Source of the DNA: Pirellulales bacterium
GTDB lineage: Bacteria; Planctomycetota; Planctomycetia; Pirellulales; DATAWG01
Direction: 5' to 3'
Length of the DNA: 64,000 nucleotides
NCBI GenBank assembly: GCA_035939775.1
Contig: DASZFO010000309.1
Span: forward strand, 1-64,000
Shown: positions 25,552-33,891 of the stretch, one piece after another
Position numbering within the stretch: the first letter of the stretch is position 1
Layout of the letters: each line of letters opens with the position of its first letter
Notes under the pieces: generated by a model
Databases searched by the model: none
Told to the model about the DNA's origin: nothing
The model's input: the letters and a program-made list of their open reading frames with translations, nothing else
Translations under genes and position numbers: made by a program

Positions 25552-26955
25552 ATGTCCGTTTCCGAACAGAAGGTGCTCGCTTGGTGCCGCACGTTGCTGG
25601 GCGTAAATCCCACCGCGCCGCAAATGACGCTTGAGCAATATTTGGCCGTAATTCCTCGGCTGCAATCTCTTTCCGACATTCCGCGGGGCACTTCCGTGCT
25701 GATTCGCGGCGATGTCGACGCCAAGCCCGGCGCCAAGATCGGCGACGGAGACGAGCGGCTGCGGTCGATGGTCGAGACGCTGCAATTTGGAATCGAGCGC
25801 GGCTGGAAGCAGATTATCTTCGGCCACATTGGTCGCAAGCCCGACGGATCTCTCAAAGCAGTGGCCGCGAGAATCGGCGAGCTTTTGGGACAAAAAGTGC
25901 CGCTGATGACCGATTGGCTCGACGAGGCGACGACTACGATTCGCGCTGAGGCTGCCGCAGCCATCCGCGACATGCAGCCAGGGAGCATTTTGGTGCTCGA
26001 CAACACACGCCGTTATGCGATCGAGCGCGTCTTATGGGATGCCAAGCCAGACGAACTGCCAGAAACTGTCCCGCAGCTTGCGCGACTGGCCAACGAATTT
26101 GCCGAGAAGGTTGCCAAGGTCTACGTCAATGAGGCGCTCTCGGCAGGGAGCCTCGACAGCTCATCGACGATTGTCCCTGCGGCGATGGACCGCGTCGCGC
26201 TCGGGGCCTATGTCGCCGGCGAATTCGACGGCCCTATGCGCCGCTGCCTGAAAACGCAATTGGTCATATTCAGCGGCTTGAAGATCGACAAGCTCGACGA
26301 TCTGCAAGCGATGATCGACCGCGGGACGATTCGCTGGGTGTTCGCCGCCGGATCGCTGGCAATGGCCCTTAAGAAAGGGGCAGGGGAATTGGATGGCGCC
26401 GAAGTGGGCCTCGGTCTCGCGGAAGACCCATCGCAGAGCGACAAGCCCTTCTATATCGGCCGCGAACGGATCGAGCAGGCCCAGCGGATGATTGCCGCCG
26501 GCCGCCAAAAAGGGATTGAATTCGTGCTGCCGGTCGATTTTGTTTTGCAAGATGGCCGCGCCTCGGACACGATCGGCCAGGGGGACCAGCAATTCGACAT
26601 TGGCCCGAAGACATCCGAGCTATTCGAACGGAAAGTCGGCGAGTTTATCGCGTCATCCAAGCCGCGGATCGCCGCCGGTCAGCCGCCAGTCGTCTTCCAT
26701 AATGGAGTGTTCGGCATGTTCGAGGATCCGCGATTCGAAGAAGGGACCCGGCGGTTCGTCGCTCAACTCAAGCGGATGAAGGACGCGGGGGTTGAGGTCT
26801 ATGTCGGTGGCGGCGAAGGTGGTAAAGCGCTCGAGAAATACGGCCAGCCGGATTGCGTGACGCACTCGTTCACCGCCGGCGGCACAGTGCTCAACGCGCT
26901 GGGAAGCGAGCCGGTGCCATATCTACAGGCCCTTCAGATGGCTGTGCAACGTTAA
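25552..26955 (+). CDS. Divergent phosphoglycerate kinase-like protein
   Basis: A 467-residue protein with the two-domain PGK architecture but altered signatures. It has VLIRGDVDAKPG where PGK has RVDFNVP, FGHIGRKPDG for SHLGRP.G, LDNTRRY for LENVRF, VNEALSAGSLDSSST for NDAFGTAHRAHAS, DIGPKT for DIGPKT, FHNGVFGMFE for WNGPMGVFE, and VGGGEGGKALEKYG for the GGGD(S/T) loop. The hinge and nucleotide Gly loops survive, while several substrate-binding residues of the N-domain differ. It may be a weak or repurposed PGK paralogue. I do not assign pgk because a canonical copy could exist elsewhere. The ATG at 25552 starts cleanly after the repeat. Confidence 0.78.
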   Translation: MSVSEQKVLAWCRTLLGVNPTAPQMTLEQYLAVIPRLQSLSDIPRGTSVLIRGDVDAKPGAKIGDGDERLRSMVETLQFGIERGWKQIIFGHIGRKPDGSLKAVAARIGELLGQKVPLMTDWLDEATTTIRAEAAAAIRDMQPGSILVLDNTRRYAIERVLWDAKPDELPETVPQLARLANEFAEKVAKVYVNEALSAGSLDSSSTIVPAAMDRVALGAYVAGEFDGPMRRCLKTQLVIFSGLKIDKLDDLQAMIDRGTIRWVFAAGSLAMALKKGAGELDGAEVGLGLAEDPSQSDKPFYIGRERIEQAQRMIAAGRQKGIEFVLPVDFVLQDGRASDTIGQGDQQFDIGPKTSELFERKVGEFIASSKPRIAAGQPPVVFHNGVFGMFEDPRFEEGTRRFVAQLKRMKDAGVEVYVGGGEGGKALEKYGQPDCVTHSFTAGGTVLNALGSEPVPYLQALQMAVQR

Positions 26956-26990
26956 CGGCCGCAGTTGATGCGGCACCGCCGATACGGCCG

Positions 26991-27081
26991 CGTTAGCCGG
27001 TTCGCTTGCGAACCGATCGGCGCCGCAATCGTTGCCGCGGTCTGGCCGCGGATCATCGGTTCGCAAGCGAACCGGCTAACG
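26991..27081. repeat. Family-2 palindromic element
   Basis: CGTTAGCCGGTTCGCTTGCG (from 26991) and CGCAAGCGAACCGGCTAACG (to 27081) form 20-base or longer inverted arms around a GC-rich centre. Each arm also contains its own small palindrome (GGTTCGC..GCGAACC). It lies in the 424-base gene-free stretch 26956-27379; the rest of that stretch holds the leader of the Cys-rich gene and no other recognisable signal. Confidence 0.7.
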
Positions 27082-27379
27082 AATCCCGCTGGCCGCGCAG
27101 CTAAATATTGCCCAATCGGCGCGACCCTCACGCGCGACCTTTCCGATCCCGAAGGAATAAACGGTCGCGGGATGCATTTCGGCAACGGCGAATGGGAAAT
27201 CTGGCTAAGGGAGCGATACAGGGGAACCGATACCACCACATAGATTCAGCCAATGGTTCTTAAGCGAGCCTGGATCGCCACGTCGGCCCTTGTCGGACTG
27301 CCGCGGTCGGTCGGCAGCGTTAGGGCCGCGAGACCACTTGGCCGTCCAGTATTGTTCCCCGTTTGTAAGGAGTCTCCCC

Positions 27380-27994
27380 ATGAACCGTCGTCTTGTTGTT
27401 GCGTTGGCCTTCGGGGCTGCAATGGTTCTGGCCGGTGCGTCCCGTGTCCAGGCCTTCAGCTTCTTCGATGGTGGCTGCGGCTGTGCCGCTGAGGCGAGCT
27501 GCGCCGCCGCCCCGTCGTGCGGTTGTGCGGCGCCGTCTTGCGGCTGCGAAAGCTGCTGCCACGAGCGTTGCCATCGTTGTCATCGTTGTTGCAAGTCCTG
27601 CTGCGAATCGAGCTGCGGTTGTGCCGCTCCGACTTGCGGCTGTGCGGCGCCGACCTGCGGCTGCGAAAGCTGCTGCCACGAGCGTTGCCACAAATGCCAT
27701 CACCGCTGCTGCAAGCCCTGCTGCTGCGAATCGAGCTGCGGTTGCGCCGCTCCTTCGTGCGGTTGCGCTGCTGCGGCCCCTGCCGCTCCGTCTTGCGGAT
27801 GTGCCGCACCGAGCTGCGGATGTGCTGCTCCGAGCTGTGGTTGTGGCTGCGGCTGCTGCCACCACGCCCTCCACGATTGGCTCCACGCCTGCTGCCAGAA
27901 GACCTGCTGCGCGAAGAAGTGCTGTGGTTGCGGTTGCGGTTGCGAAGCGAGCTGTGGATGTGCCGCCGCCCCGAGCTGCGGTTGCGCCAAGTAA
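27380..27994 (+). CDS. Secreted cysteine-rich repeat protein, function unknown
   Basis: A 204-residue preprotein with a clear signal peptide (MNRRLVVALAFGAAMVLAGA, cleavage after VQA). The mature part of about 180 residues contains roughly 56 Cys, about 31 percent. They are arranged as CGCAAPS repeats and CC/HERCH/HRC clusters, with many His in the clusters. A block of about 40 residues (CGCESCCHERCH to ESSCGC) is repeated twice almost unchanged. There are almost no other hydrophobic residues. The composition suggests metal binding or a heavily disulfide-linked envelope or matrix protein; neither is proven. The ATG at 27380 follows AAGGAG (27367-27372). A perfect intrinsic terminator follows, so this is a monocistronic, probably well-expressed gene. 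Confidence 0.85.
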   Translation: MNRRLVVALAFGAAMVLAGASRVQAFSFFDGGCGCAAEASCAAAPSCGCAAPSCGCESCCHERCHRCHRCCKSCCESSCGCAAPTCGCAAPTCGCESCCHERCHKCHHRCCKPCCCESSCGCAAPSCGCAAAAPAAPSCGCAAPSCGCAAPSCGCGCGCCHHALHDWLHACCQKTCCAKKCCGCGCGCEASCGCAAAPSCGCAK

Positions 27995-28049
27995 GCTTGT
28001 GTGATCGAGAGCCGACCCCTCCCGTCGGTCTCTTGAGCCTGACAATTGA

Positions 28050-28089
28050 AACGGCCTGCTGGGGTGCAACCTGGCAGGCCGTTTTTTTT
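28050..28089 (+). terminator. Strong intrinsic terminator of the Cys-rich gene
   Basis: AACGGCCTGC (28050-28059) pairs perfectly with GCAGGCCGTT (28074-28083) around a 14-base loop. The 3' arm continues into eight T's. Textbook rho-independent structure. Confidence 0.9.
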
Positions 28090-28247
28090 GTTTTGGCGGC
28101 TGCGACATGAGGGCCACGGAATAAAGTCTCCGCCGCCGGCCGAACTGGTCTATCGAGCAGTCTGCTTGACATTGGTCGCCCCGATATGCGAGGCTGATTT
28201 GCGCCGGGCCGCTCGTATCTTGGGCCGAACTTTCCGGGAGGTGGCTT

Positions 28248-30149
28248 ATGTTCCCGTCGATCATCGGACGTGGTCTTTTTCAGATTCCAATCGCAGTTGC
28301 GGGTGCCATGCCGACGCGAACGCCAATTGACTGCGTTCAACCAACACGCCGTGCCGCTCGCGTGGGCATGTTTTCCGGTCCACCAAGTCCGAAACATTCC
28401 AACGCAGGGCATTGGGCATGGCACGTGCCGCTCATTCCAGTGGTCGTCCTGATTTGCCAGTTGTCGCTGGTGCCGGCGGTGACACACGCGGCCGAAGCTG
28501 CGGACCGAACGTCGATCAAAGCCCAACTTGATGCCGGAGAGTTCTCCGCGGCGGTCAGCGCGGCCCAGTCGGCGCCCGCCGGTCCCGAACGCGATGCGAT
28601 TCTCGCGCAAATCGCGGTCGCTCAGAATCAGGCCGGCGCTCGCGGCGCCGCGATCTCGACGACGTTCGGCATGTCGAGCGATCAATCTCGTGCCGACTCA
28701 TTGAGCAAGCTGGTTCCCTCATCCGGCCTGGAATCGAGCGGCAAGGGTGGCTTTGGCGGCAATCAGGCCGATTTCGATTCGCTGATCGACTTAATCACTT
28801 CGACGATCGCCCCGACAAGTTGGAGCGATGCCGGCGGGACCGGCTCGATCGCGCCGTTTCCGACAGGAGTTTACGTCGACGCACAGGGCGTCTTGCGGAC
28901 GTTGTGCGAGGATCGGTCGGGCGGCCTCGACGCACTGCGCCGCTCCGCGGCCACCGCCGTGCAAAGCGGCAACGCCCGGCAAACCTCCAAGATTCGAAAG
29001 ATTTCGCTCACGCGACTGGAGCGCGAAGTTCAGCGATTGGTAGCACTGGGCCGGCAGCCGACCGAAGAGATGCGCATGCTCGCCGGCTTGCAGCGAATCA
29101 AATACGTGCTGGTCTATCCGGAATCGCACGATCTAGTCATCGCTGGGCCGGCGGGCGACTGGCAATTCGATGCCGACGGCCGAATCGTCGGGAAAGAGAC
29201 GGGACGGCCAGTCGTGCAGCTCGACGATCTGGTGGTCGTCATGCGTCACATGCTGAACGCTCGCGACGCCAAATTCGGCTGCGCGATCACGCCAACACAA
29301 GAAGCCCTGGCCCGCACCAAGGAGTTCGTCGCCGAATCGAATCGGGCTCCGCTCAGGCCGGGGACGGAGGAGCGCGATCGCTGGCTGGCAAAGCTCCGCG
29401 ATCAAATGGGCCGGCAGAATATCGAGGTCTACGGGCTAAATCCGGGCACTCGGGCCGCCCGCGTGCTGGTCGAAGCCGATTATCGAATGAAGCTGGTGGG
29501 CGTGGGTTTGGAGAACGGCGTGCTCGGCGTGCCGAGCTATCTCAGCATGATTCAAGTGCCGAATGGGCAATCCGCCCCGCCGATGGACGTGCTCCGCTGG
29601 TGGTTCACGATCAATTACGATGCCCTGCAGGCCACGCATGATCACGACGGCTTCGAGTTCCGCGGGCAGGGTGTGAAAGTGCTGAGCGAAAACGAATTGC
29701 TCACGGCGACCGGCCAGCGCGTCCACACCGGCGCCTCCGATGTGCTCAACTCGGAATTCGCCCGCAACTTCACGAAGCACTTTTCCGAACTTGCGGTCAA
29801 GTATCCGATTTATGCCGATTTGCAGAATATCTTCGATTTGGCGCTGCTCGGCGCATTGATGCGCTCGGAGCGGCTGGCCGATCGAGCGGATTGGCACCTA
29901 ACCTTTTTCGGCGATCAGAAACGATATCGCGTGGAGGTTTCCGATTCGCCGAAAACCATCGAGACGGTGATCAACCATCGGGTCGTGAACCAATCGTTGA
30001 TCCTGGTCGGTGTGAGCGGCGGCGTTTCGTGCGATCCCACTAAATTGGTCGAGCCGACCGCCTTGCAAGCCGACTACGGCACTCTCCGCGACCAACGCGC
30101 CGCCGCCAAGCCGCAGGCCAATTTGCCGAATGTTTGGTGGTGGGATTGA
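28248..30149 (+). CDS. DUF1598-like planctomycete secreted/membrane-anchored protein
   Basis: A 633-residue protein with a basic N-terminal leader, a hydrophobic segment at about 58-80 (HVPLIPVVVLICQLSLVPAV) ending in an AxA-type site, and a large exported part. The C-terminal two thirds (RIKYVLVYPESHDLVIAGPA, VVVMRHMLNARDAKFGCAIT, YRMKLVGVGLE) resemble, from memory, the planctomycete-restricted DUF1598 family; function unknown. At about residues 168-205 it carries a module, GGNQADFDSLIDLITSTIAP followed by TSWSDAGGTGSI, that is nearly identical to one in the secretin at 6962. GGGAGG (28237-28242) supports the ATG at 28248; an internal ATG at 28368 is an alternative that gives a more usual signal peptide. 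Confidence 0.7.
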   Translation: MFPSIIGRGLFQIPIAVAGAMPTRTPIDCVQPTRRAARVGMFSGPPSPKHSNAGHWAWHVPLIPVVVLICQLSLVPAVTHAAEAADRTSIKAQLDAGEFSAAVSAAQSAPAGPERDAILAQIAVAQNQAGARGAAISTTFGMSSDQSRADSLSKLVPSSGLESSGKGGFGGNQADFDSLIDLITSTIAPTSWSDAGGTGSIAPFPTGVYVDAQGVLRTLCEDRSGGLDALRRSAATAVQSGNARQTSKIRKISLTRLEREVQRLVALGRQPTEEMRMLAGLQRIKYVLVYPESHDLVIAGPAGDWQFDADGRIVGKETGRPVVQLDDLVVVMRHMLNARDAKFGCAITPTQEALARTKEFVAESNRAPLRPGTEERDRWLAKLRDQMGRQNIEVYGLNPGTRAARVLVEADYRMKLVGVGLENGVLGVPSYLSMIQVPNGQSAPPMDVLRWWFTINYDALQATHDHDGFEFRGQGVKVLSENELLTATGQRVHTGASDVLNSEFARNFTKHFSELAVKYPIYADLQNIFDLALLGALMRSERLADRADWHLTFFGDQKRYRVEVSDSPKTIETVINHRVVNQSLILVGVSGGVSCDPTKLVEPTALQADYGTLRDQRAAAKPQANLPNVWWWD

Positions 30150-30246
30150 GAGAGACCGACGAACGGAACGCAGAAGACGCTTTGAGCGCGGAAATGCGAA
30201 GAGAGACTCGCTGTCTCCACTATTTTCTTGATGCCTTCTGCGCTTT

Positions 30247-31407
30247 CTAGTTTGTTACAGCATTGGCACGATCGATCAGAGTCGGCTCGCATTGAGAATC
30301 CGTGGTCGTCCTGAGCAATTCGGCCGTTTGAGCTAGCAATTGGTCGAATTCACCCGATGATTCGGAGACGGCATCATCATCCGTCGAGTTCGACACGGGT
30401 TGCTTTTTCGCTTCGGCCGCGGCGATGTTCACCGTTCGCTCAATGAGATAAAGCGGTCTGGCGCGGACTTGATCGTAGATTCGCAGGACGTATTCGCCGA
30501 GCATGCTGATCCCCAGGGCATTGAGCGCTCCGAAGAAGCTTGCACTCAGGATGTACGAGGTCCAGCCGGGGATGGCCAGATTTGTGAAAAGGCGGCAATA
30601 GAGCGAATAGCCGGCCAGCCCGAGGAAGATGAGCAGCGCCGAGTAGCCGATCAGGTAGAAGATCGTCAGCGGCAGCGAGGAGAACGAGAAAATGGCCGTC
30701 TTGGCTAGCCGCCACAGTCCGCGGAGCGAAACGCGCGGGTGATCGTCGTAGCGGGCCAAGCGCTCGACCACGACGCCCGTCTGTCGAAAGCCGACCCACG
30801 AGCGCAATCCCGGCAGATAGCGATCGCGCTCGGAAAGAGCTACAATTTCACGAACCACGCGGGCGTCGATTAGGCTGAAGTTCCCGGCATCGGGCGGGAT
30901 CGGCGTCGTGGCGACGGCCGCCAGAGTGCGGTGAAACGCGGCGAACAACAGCCGCTTCCAGACCCGCTCTTTCCGCTTCGCCCGCAACGCGTAGACCACG
31001 TCATAGCCCTCACGCCAAGCATCTAGGAGTCGGCCAATCGCTTCGGGCGCGTCTTGCAGATCGGAATCCATCAGCACGACGGCGTCGCCTTGGGCATGAC
31101 GCAAGCCGGCTTGCACCGCCGCTTGATGGCCGAAATTGCGCGAGAAATGAATCACTCGCACCTCGGGGCAGCGGGCCGCGATCTGATCCAAGAGCGGTCC
31201 GCTGCCGTCGGTCGAGCCGTCGTCGACGAAGATGATTTCCGAGCACACGCCCAGCACGGCGAGCGCCTGACGCACTCGGCCGAGCAACGTCGGCAGGACT
31301 TCGACTTCGTTGTAGACCGGCAGCACCACGCTAACGAAAGTTTTCGATAGCGATGGGCGCGTCGGAGCCAATTGGAGTTGGTCGGCCGGGGGCATATACC
31401 GATTCAT
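30247..31407 (-). CDS. Family 2 glycosyltransferase, polyprenyl-phosphate sugar synthase (GtrB/DPM1-like)
   Basis: A 386-residue GT2 enzyme. The N-terminal GT-A domain shows VVLPVYNEVEVLP, IIFVDDGSTDGS, the DxD-type VLMDSDLQDAPE and a catalytic region ending RSWVGFRQ. Two membrane helices follow (about 235-260 and 270-300, LPLTIFYLIGYSALLIFLGL). A cytoplasmic tail of about 80 residues is unusually long and acidic. Such enzymes load glucose, mannose or aminoarabinose on undecaprenyl phosphate for transfer by GT-C enzymes outside the membrane. It is the last gene of a four-gene minus-strand cluster with a YfhO-type GT-C protein directly upstream, which fits this donor role. Confidence 0.87.
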   Translation of the reverse strand: MNRYMPPADQLQLAPTRPSLSKTFVSVVLPVYNEVEVLPTLLGRVRQALAVLGVCSEIIFVDDGSTDGSGPLLDQIAARCPEVRVIHFSRNFGHQAAVQAGLRHAQGDAVVLMDSDLQDAPEAIGRLLDAWREGYDVVYALRAKRKERVWKRLLFAAFHRTLAAVATTPIPPDAGNFSLIDARVVREIVALSERDRYLPGLRSWVGFRQTGVVVERLARYDDHPRVSLRGLWRLAKTAIFSFSSLPLTIFYLIGYSALLIFLGLAGYSLYCRLFTNLAIPGWTSYILSASFFGALNALGISMLGEYVLRIYDQVRARPLYLIERTVNIAAAEAKKQPVSNSTDDDAVSESSGEFDQLLAQTAELLRTTTDSQCEPTLIDRANAVTN

Positions 31408-31458
31408 AAATCAGTCGAGGTCAATTCGATTGCTAGAACGATACACGCACGAGGCGCC

Positions 31459-31528
31459 GTAGCTGAATTCGCCAGAATTCAGATGTCCCGTAAAGGGCTC
31501 GGCTCGGGACTTTGGCGAATTCCGCTGC
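31459..31528. repeat. Family-1 palindromic element, copy B
   Basis: Left arm GTAGCTGAATTCGCCAGAAT (from 31459), right arm TTTGGCGAATTCCGCTGC (to 31528). The left arm contains the TGA stop of the YfhO gene (31479-31481 on the complement), and the right part encodes its last residues. Confidence 0.75.
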
Positions 31529-33860
31529 GGATCGACGACAGCACCGCCACCGCAATGAAGCCTAGCCCAAGGATGCTCAGCCATTCGCCGTATCGCAGGC
31601 TCGCGGGCCGAAAGCGAAAATGGATTTCGCTCTTTCCCGGCTCGACGAGGCACCCCATAAAATCCCCGTTGACCCGCATAATCGCGCGCGGCTCGTCGCC
31701 CGACGTCGCTTGCCAGCCGGAATGATAACTTTCCGCGAGCACAAGCAACTGGCGGGTGGGCGAATCGACGGCAACGCGGATCTCCCCTGGCCGGTCGGCG
31801 ACGATTATGGCGGTGCCGGCTGGGCCGGCTGGAAGATCAACCGGCTCTCCGACGAGCGCCGTCGATTCGAGCGGGATTTTTCTTATCTCACGCGCAGGAT
31901 CGGCCGTGACGAGCGTCCGCGTGATCAGCCGAGCGCGCGGCAGCGGATTCTCGAATCGGAGCCAATCAGGCAATATGGGCTCGATAGACGCGCGGTCAGC
32001 CACATCTGCCCCCGCCGCGACCCAGACGACGCCGGCCAACCGCAGCGCTGCAATTTGCCGATAATCGAGTTGCCGCGCCGGTTCCAGGCCGGCGTAGCCA
32101 TCGACGCGTTCCCAGCCGCGTAATAAAGATTGATTGCCGGCATGCAAGCCGCTACGGTTCGTCGGCACCAGATCGAGCGCGATGCGCCCGCTCGCTGGTC
32201 CGAGTGGAAGTGAGATCGAAGCGACATACCGATCGAACTCCGCAGTTTGCGGAAAGACGGCATAACTCATTCCGTAAATCGCAAGATCGATCGTCGAGAA
32301 CGCCACTAGGCCGGCGCGCGCCCAAGCGGCTCCCCGTCGCGACCGGTTTAACAGCACCGCGGCGACCGCTAATAGGATCGGGCCGGTCCAAACGAGCGCC
32401 GCCGACGCCACATACTCTGGCCACCAAACAGGTCCGGCGGCGGCAAGCGCGACGCTAAGCCCCACGAGCAGCCCAACTGCCTTCATGCCGCTCGACGCAC
32501 CGCGACTGGAACCGTTTGGCTCGGTTCGAGATTGCCGCAGCGACGTCAATCCGATTGCCGCCAAAACTGCCAGCCCGAAATGCACCAGCACAATCGCTCG
32601 GCACGGGAATCGAAATCGGTCGACGAGCGGAATTCGCGCAACAAACCAGCCGAACGGTCCTCGGTCGCCAAACGCCAGCAGCAATCCGAGCAGGACGAGC
32701 AGGATCGCCCCGTGAGCCAGCAAACGGATTCGGCCGGCCGCCGGGCGATGGAACACGCACCAGACGGCGAGCAACAGCGTCACGGAACCGGCATAGAGAC
32801 CTAATTCGTGCGTGTTTTGGCCGACGACTCGGCTCTTGAATAAATACGGGGCGACAAGCTGGATGAGGTTGAGCGGGTCGAGTGAGCCCCAGCCGCCGAA
32901 TGAACTTTCGGCAACTTGCCGCGATGAATGTAGCAGGGCATCGAGGGTTGGGAGCAGTTGAATACTGCCGAGCATGACACCGAGGGTTTTCCAAAGCACT
33001 AGCGTTCCAATGGCTCGAATGCCGATGCTGGCAGCGGCGGCTACGGCCTTCCCATCGTCCCATGCACCTCGCCCGGTTCGACCGAGTTCACCGACATCCT
33101 CGCTCCGTAGCAGCAACGCCACGTAACCGATCTCCGCAACCATCGAGAGCCAAACGTATTGCGGGTAACCCAACAGCAATTGCGAGCCGGTCAACAGGGC
33201 AATGGCAATGCCGCCGAGGCGCCGTCGATTCCGATCGGCGCCGCGGATCGCCGCATGGATCGCCAGTAATAGCCACGGTATATGCGCCACGACGGCCACG
33301 CCATTGACGTGAACGAAATGGAGCAGGCAAAAGCCTGAGAACGTGAATGTCAGGCCGCCCAATAGGGCCGCGTCGCGCCGAATGTTCCAGCGGCGCAGCA
33401 GCAAGTACATTCCCAAGAGCATCAACGGATAATTGACCAGGCATTCGAGATCGAACGCAATCCCGAGCGGCAACGAGCGATAGAGCAGCAGGTGGAGCGG
33501 ATGGTAGGCGCCAACTTGCCCTTCGCCAGTCAGATAGAACCCGCAAAACATCTGCGGCGACCAATCAAACGCATGACCGTGGGCTAAACAATCGGCATAG
33601 AACGCCCGCATCGGTAGATGGAATGCGCCCAAGTCATCCGCCGTGTAGATTTGTCCGGCAAGAAATGGAGTCGCCAGGGCGAGCAGCATTGCGAATGAAA
33701 GTAGCGCCGTCCAACCGAATTGGAATCGCTCGGTCCGCGATGGATTGCGGTAGCTGAATTCGCCAGAATTCAGTTTCCGTGAGTCCCACGGCGTCTCGGA
33801 ATTCTGGCGAATTCCGCTACCGAGGGCCGTCGCCAATGGCTCCGAGTTCAACAGCTTCAT
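31479..33860 (-). CDS. YfhO-family multi-pass membrane glycosyltransferase (GT-C type)
   Basis: A 793-residue polytopic membrane protein of the YfhO group, which in Bacillus and Listeria glycosylates teichoic acids using lipid-linked sugar. About a dozen helices span residues 50-540, with the catalytic-type acidic loop after helix one (GQIYTADDLGAFHLPMRAFY) and FSGFCLLHFVHVNG in a later loop. The C-terminal about 230 residues are extracytoplasmic, ending in one more helix. The N-terminal 45 residues and the last about 15 residues are encoded by family-1 palindromic repeats (SGIRQNSETP and SGIRQSPEPS), so both ends are atypical. The ATG at 33860 is used, but initiation nearer the first helix is possible. 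It lies downstream of DUF362 and upstream of the GT2 donor enzyme. Confidence 0.78.
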   Translation of the reverse strand: MKLLNSEPLATALGSGIRQNSETPWDSRKLNSGEFSYRNPSRTERFQFGWTALLSFAMLLALATPFLAGQIYTADDLGAFHLPMRAFYADCLAHGHAFDWSPQMFCGFYLTGEGQVGAYHPLHLLLYRSLPLGIAFDLECLVNYPLMLLGMYLLLRRWNIRRDAALLGGLTFTFSGFCLLHFVHVNGVAVVAHIPWLLLAIHAAIRGADRNRRRLGGIAIALLTGSQLLLGYPQYVWLSMVAEIGYVALLLRSEDVGELGRTGRGAWDDGKAVAAAASIGIRAIGTLVLWKTLGVMLGSIQLLPTLDALLHSSRQVAESSFGGWGSLDPLNLIQLVAPYLFKSRVVGQNTHELGLYAGSVTLLLAVWCVFHRPAAGRIRLLAHGAILLVLLGLLLAFGDRGPFGWFVARIPLVDRFRFPCRAIVLVHFGLAVLAAIGLTSLRQSRTEPNGSSRGASSGMKAVGLLVGLSVALAAAGPVWWPEYVASAALVWTGPILLAVAAVLLNRSRRGAAWARAGLVAFSTIDLAIYGMSYAVFPQTAEFDRYVASISLPLGPASGRIALDLVPTNRSGLHAGNQSLLRGWERVDGYAGLEPARQLDYRQIAALRLAGVVWVAAGADVADRASIEPILPDWLRFENPLPRARLITRTLVTADPAREIRKIPLESTALVGEPVDLPAGPAGTAIIVADRPGEIRVAVDSPTRQLLVLAESYHSGWQATSGDEPRAIMRVNGDFMGCLVEPGKSEIHFRFRPASLRYGEWLSILGLGFIAVAVLSSIRSGIRQSPEPSPLRDI
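33750..33820. repeat. Family-1 palindromic element, copy C
   Basis: Left arm starts GTAGCTGAATTCGCCAGAAT at 33750; right arm GAATTCTGGCGAATTCCGCT ends at 33820. The 22-base arms differ at one position and enclose 27 bases. It lies inside the 5' end of the YfhO reading frame. Confidence 0.8.
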
Positions 33861-33869
33861 GGGACGCCG

Positions 33870-33891
33870 GGATTCTGGCGAGTTCCGCTAC
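33870..33891. repeat. Family-1 half element, copy D
   Basis: GGATTCTGGCGAGTTCCGCTAC matches only the right arm of family 1. It lies between the DUF362 stop and the YfhO start, about 50 bases from copy C. Confidence 0.55.

Noticed and set aside
26991-27081. Family-2 element as a tRNA or attachment site
   Set aside because: It folds as simple inverted arms, has no tRNA cloverleaf or CCA-end features and no integrase nearby.
27401-27994. The Cys-rich repeat region as a CRISPR array or tandem DNA repeat
   Set aside because: The periodicity follows codons of CGCAAPS-type peptide repeats; spacers are not unique and repeat length is irregular.
28046-28330. 94-codon frame spanning the terminator after the Cys-rich gene
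   Set aside because: It reads through a perfect intrinsic terminator and has no pattern.
27456-28685. 409-codon minus-strand frame with Ser/Arg/His repeats
   Set aside because: It is the mirror of the repetitive Cys-rich gene; its apparent repeats come from the codon repeats on the other strand.
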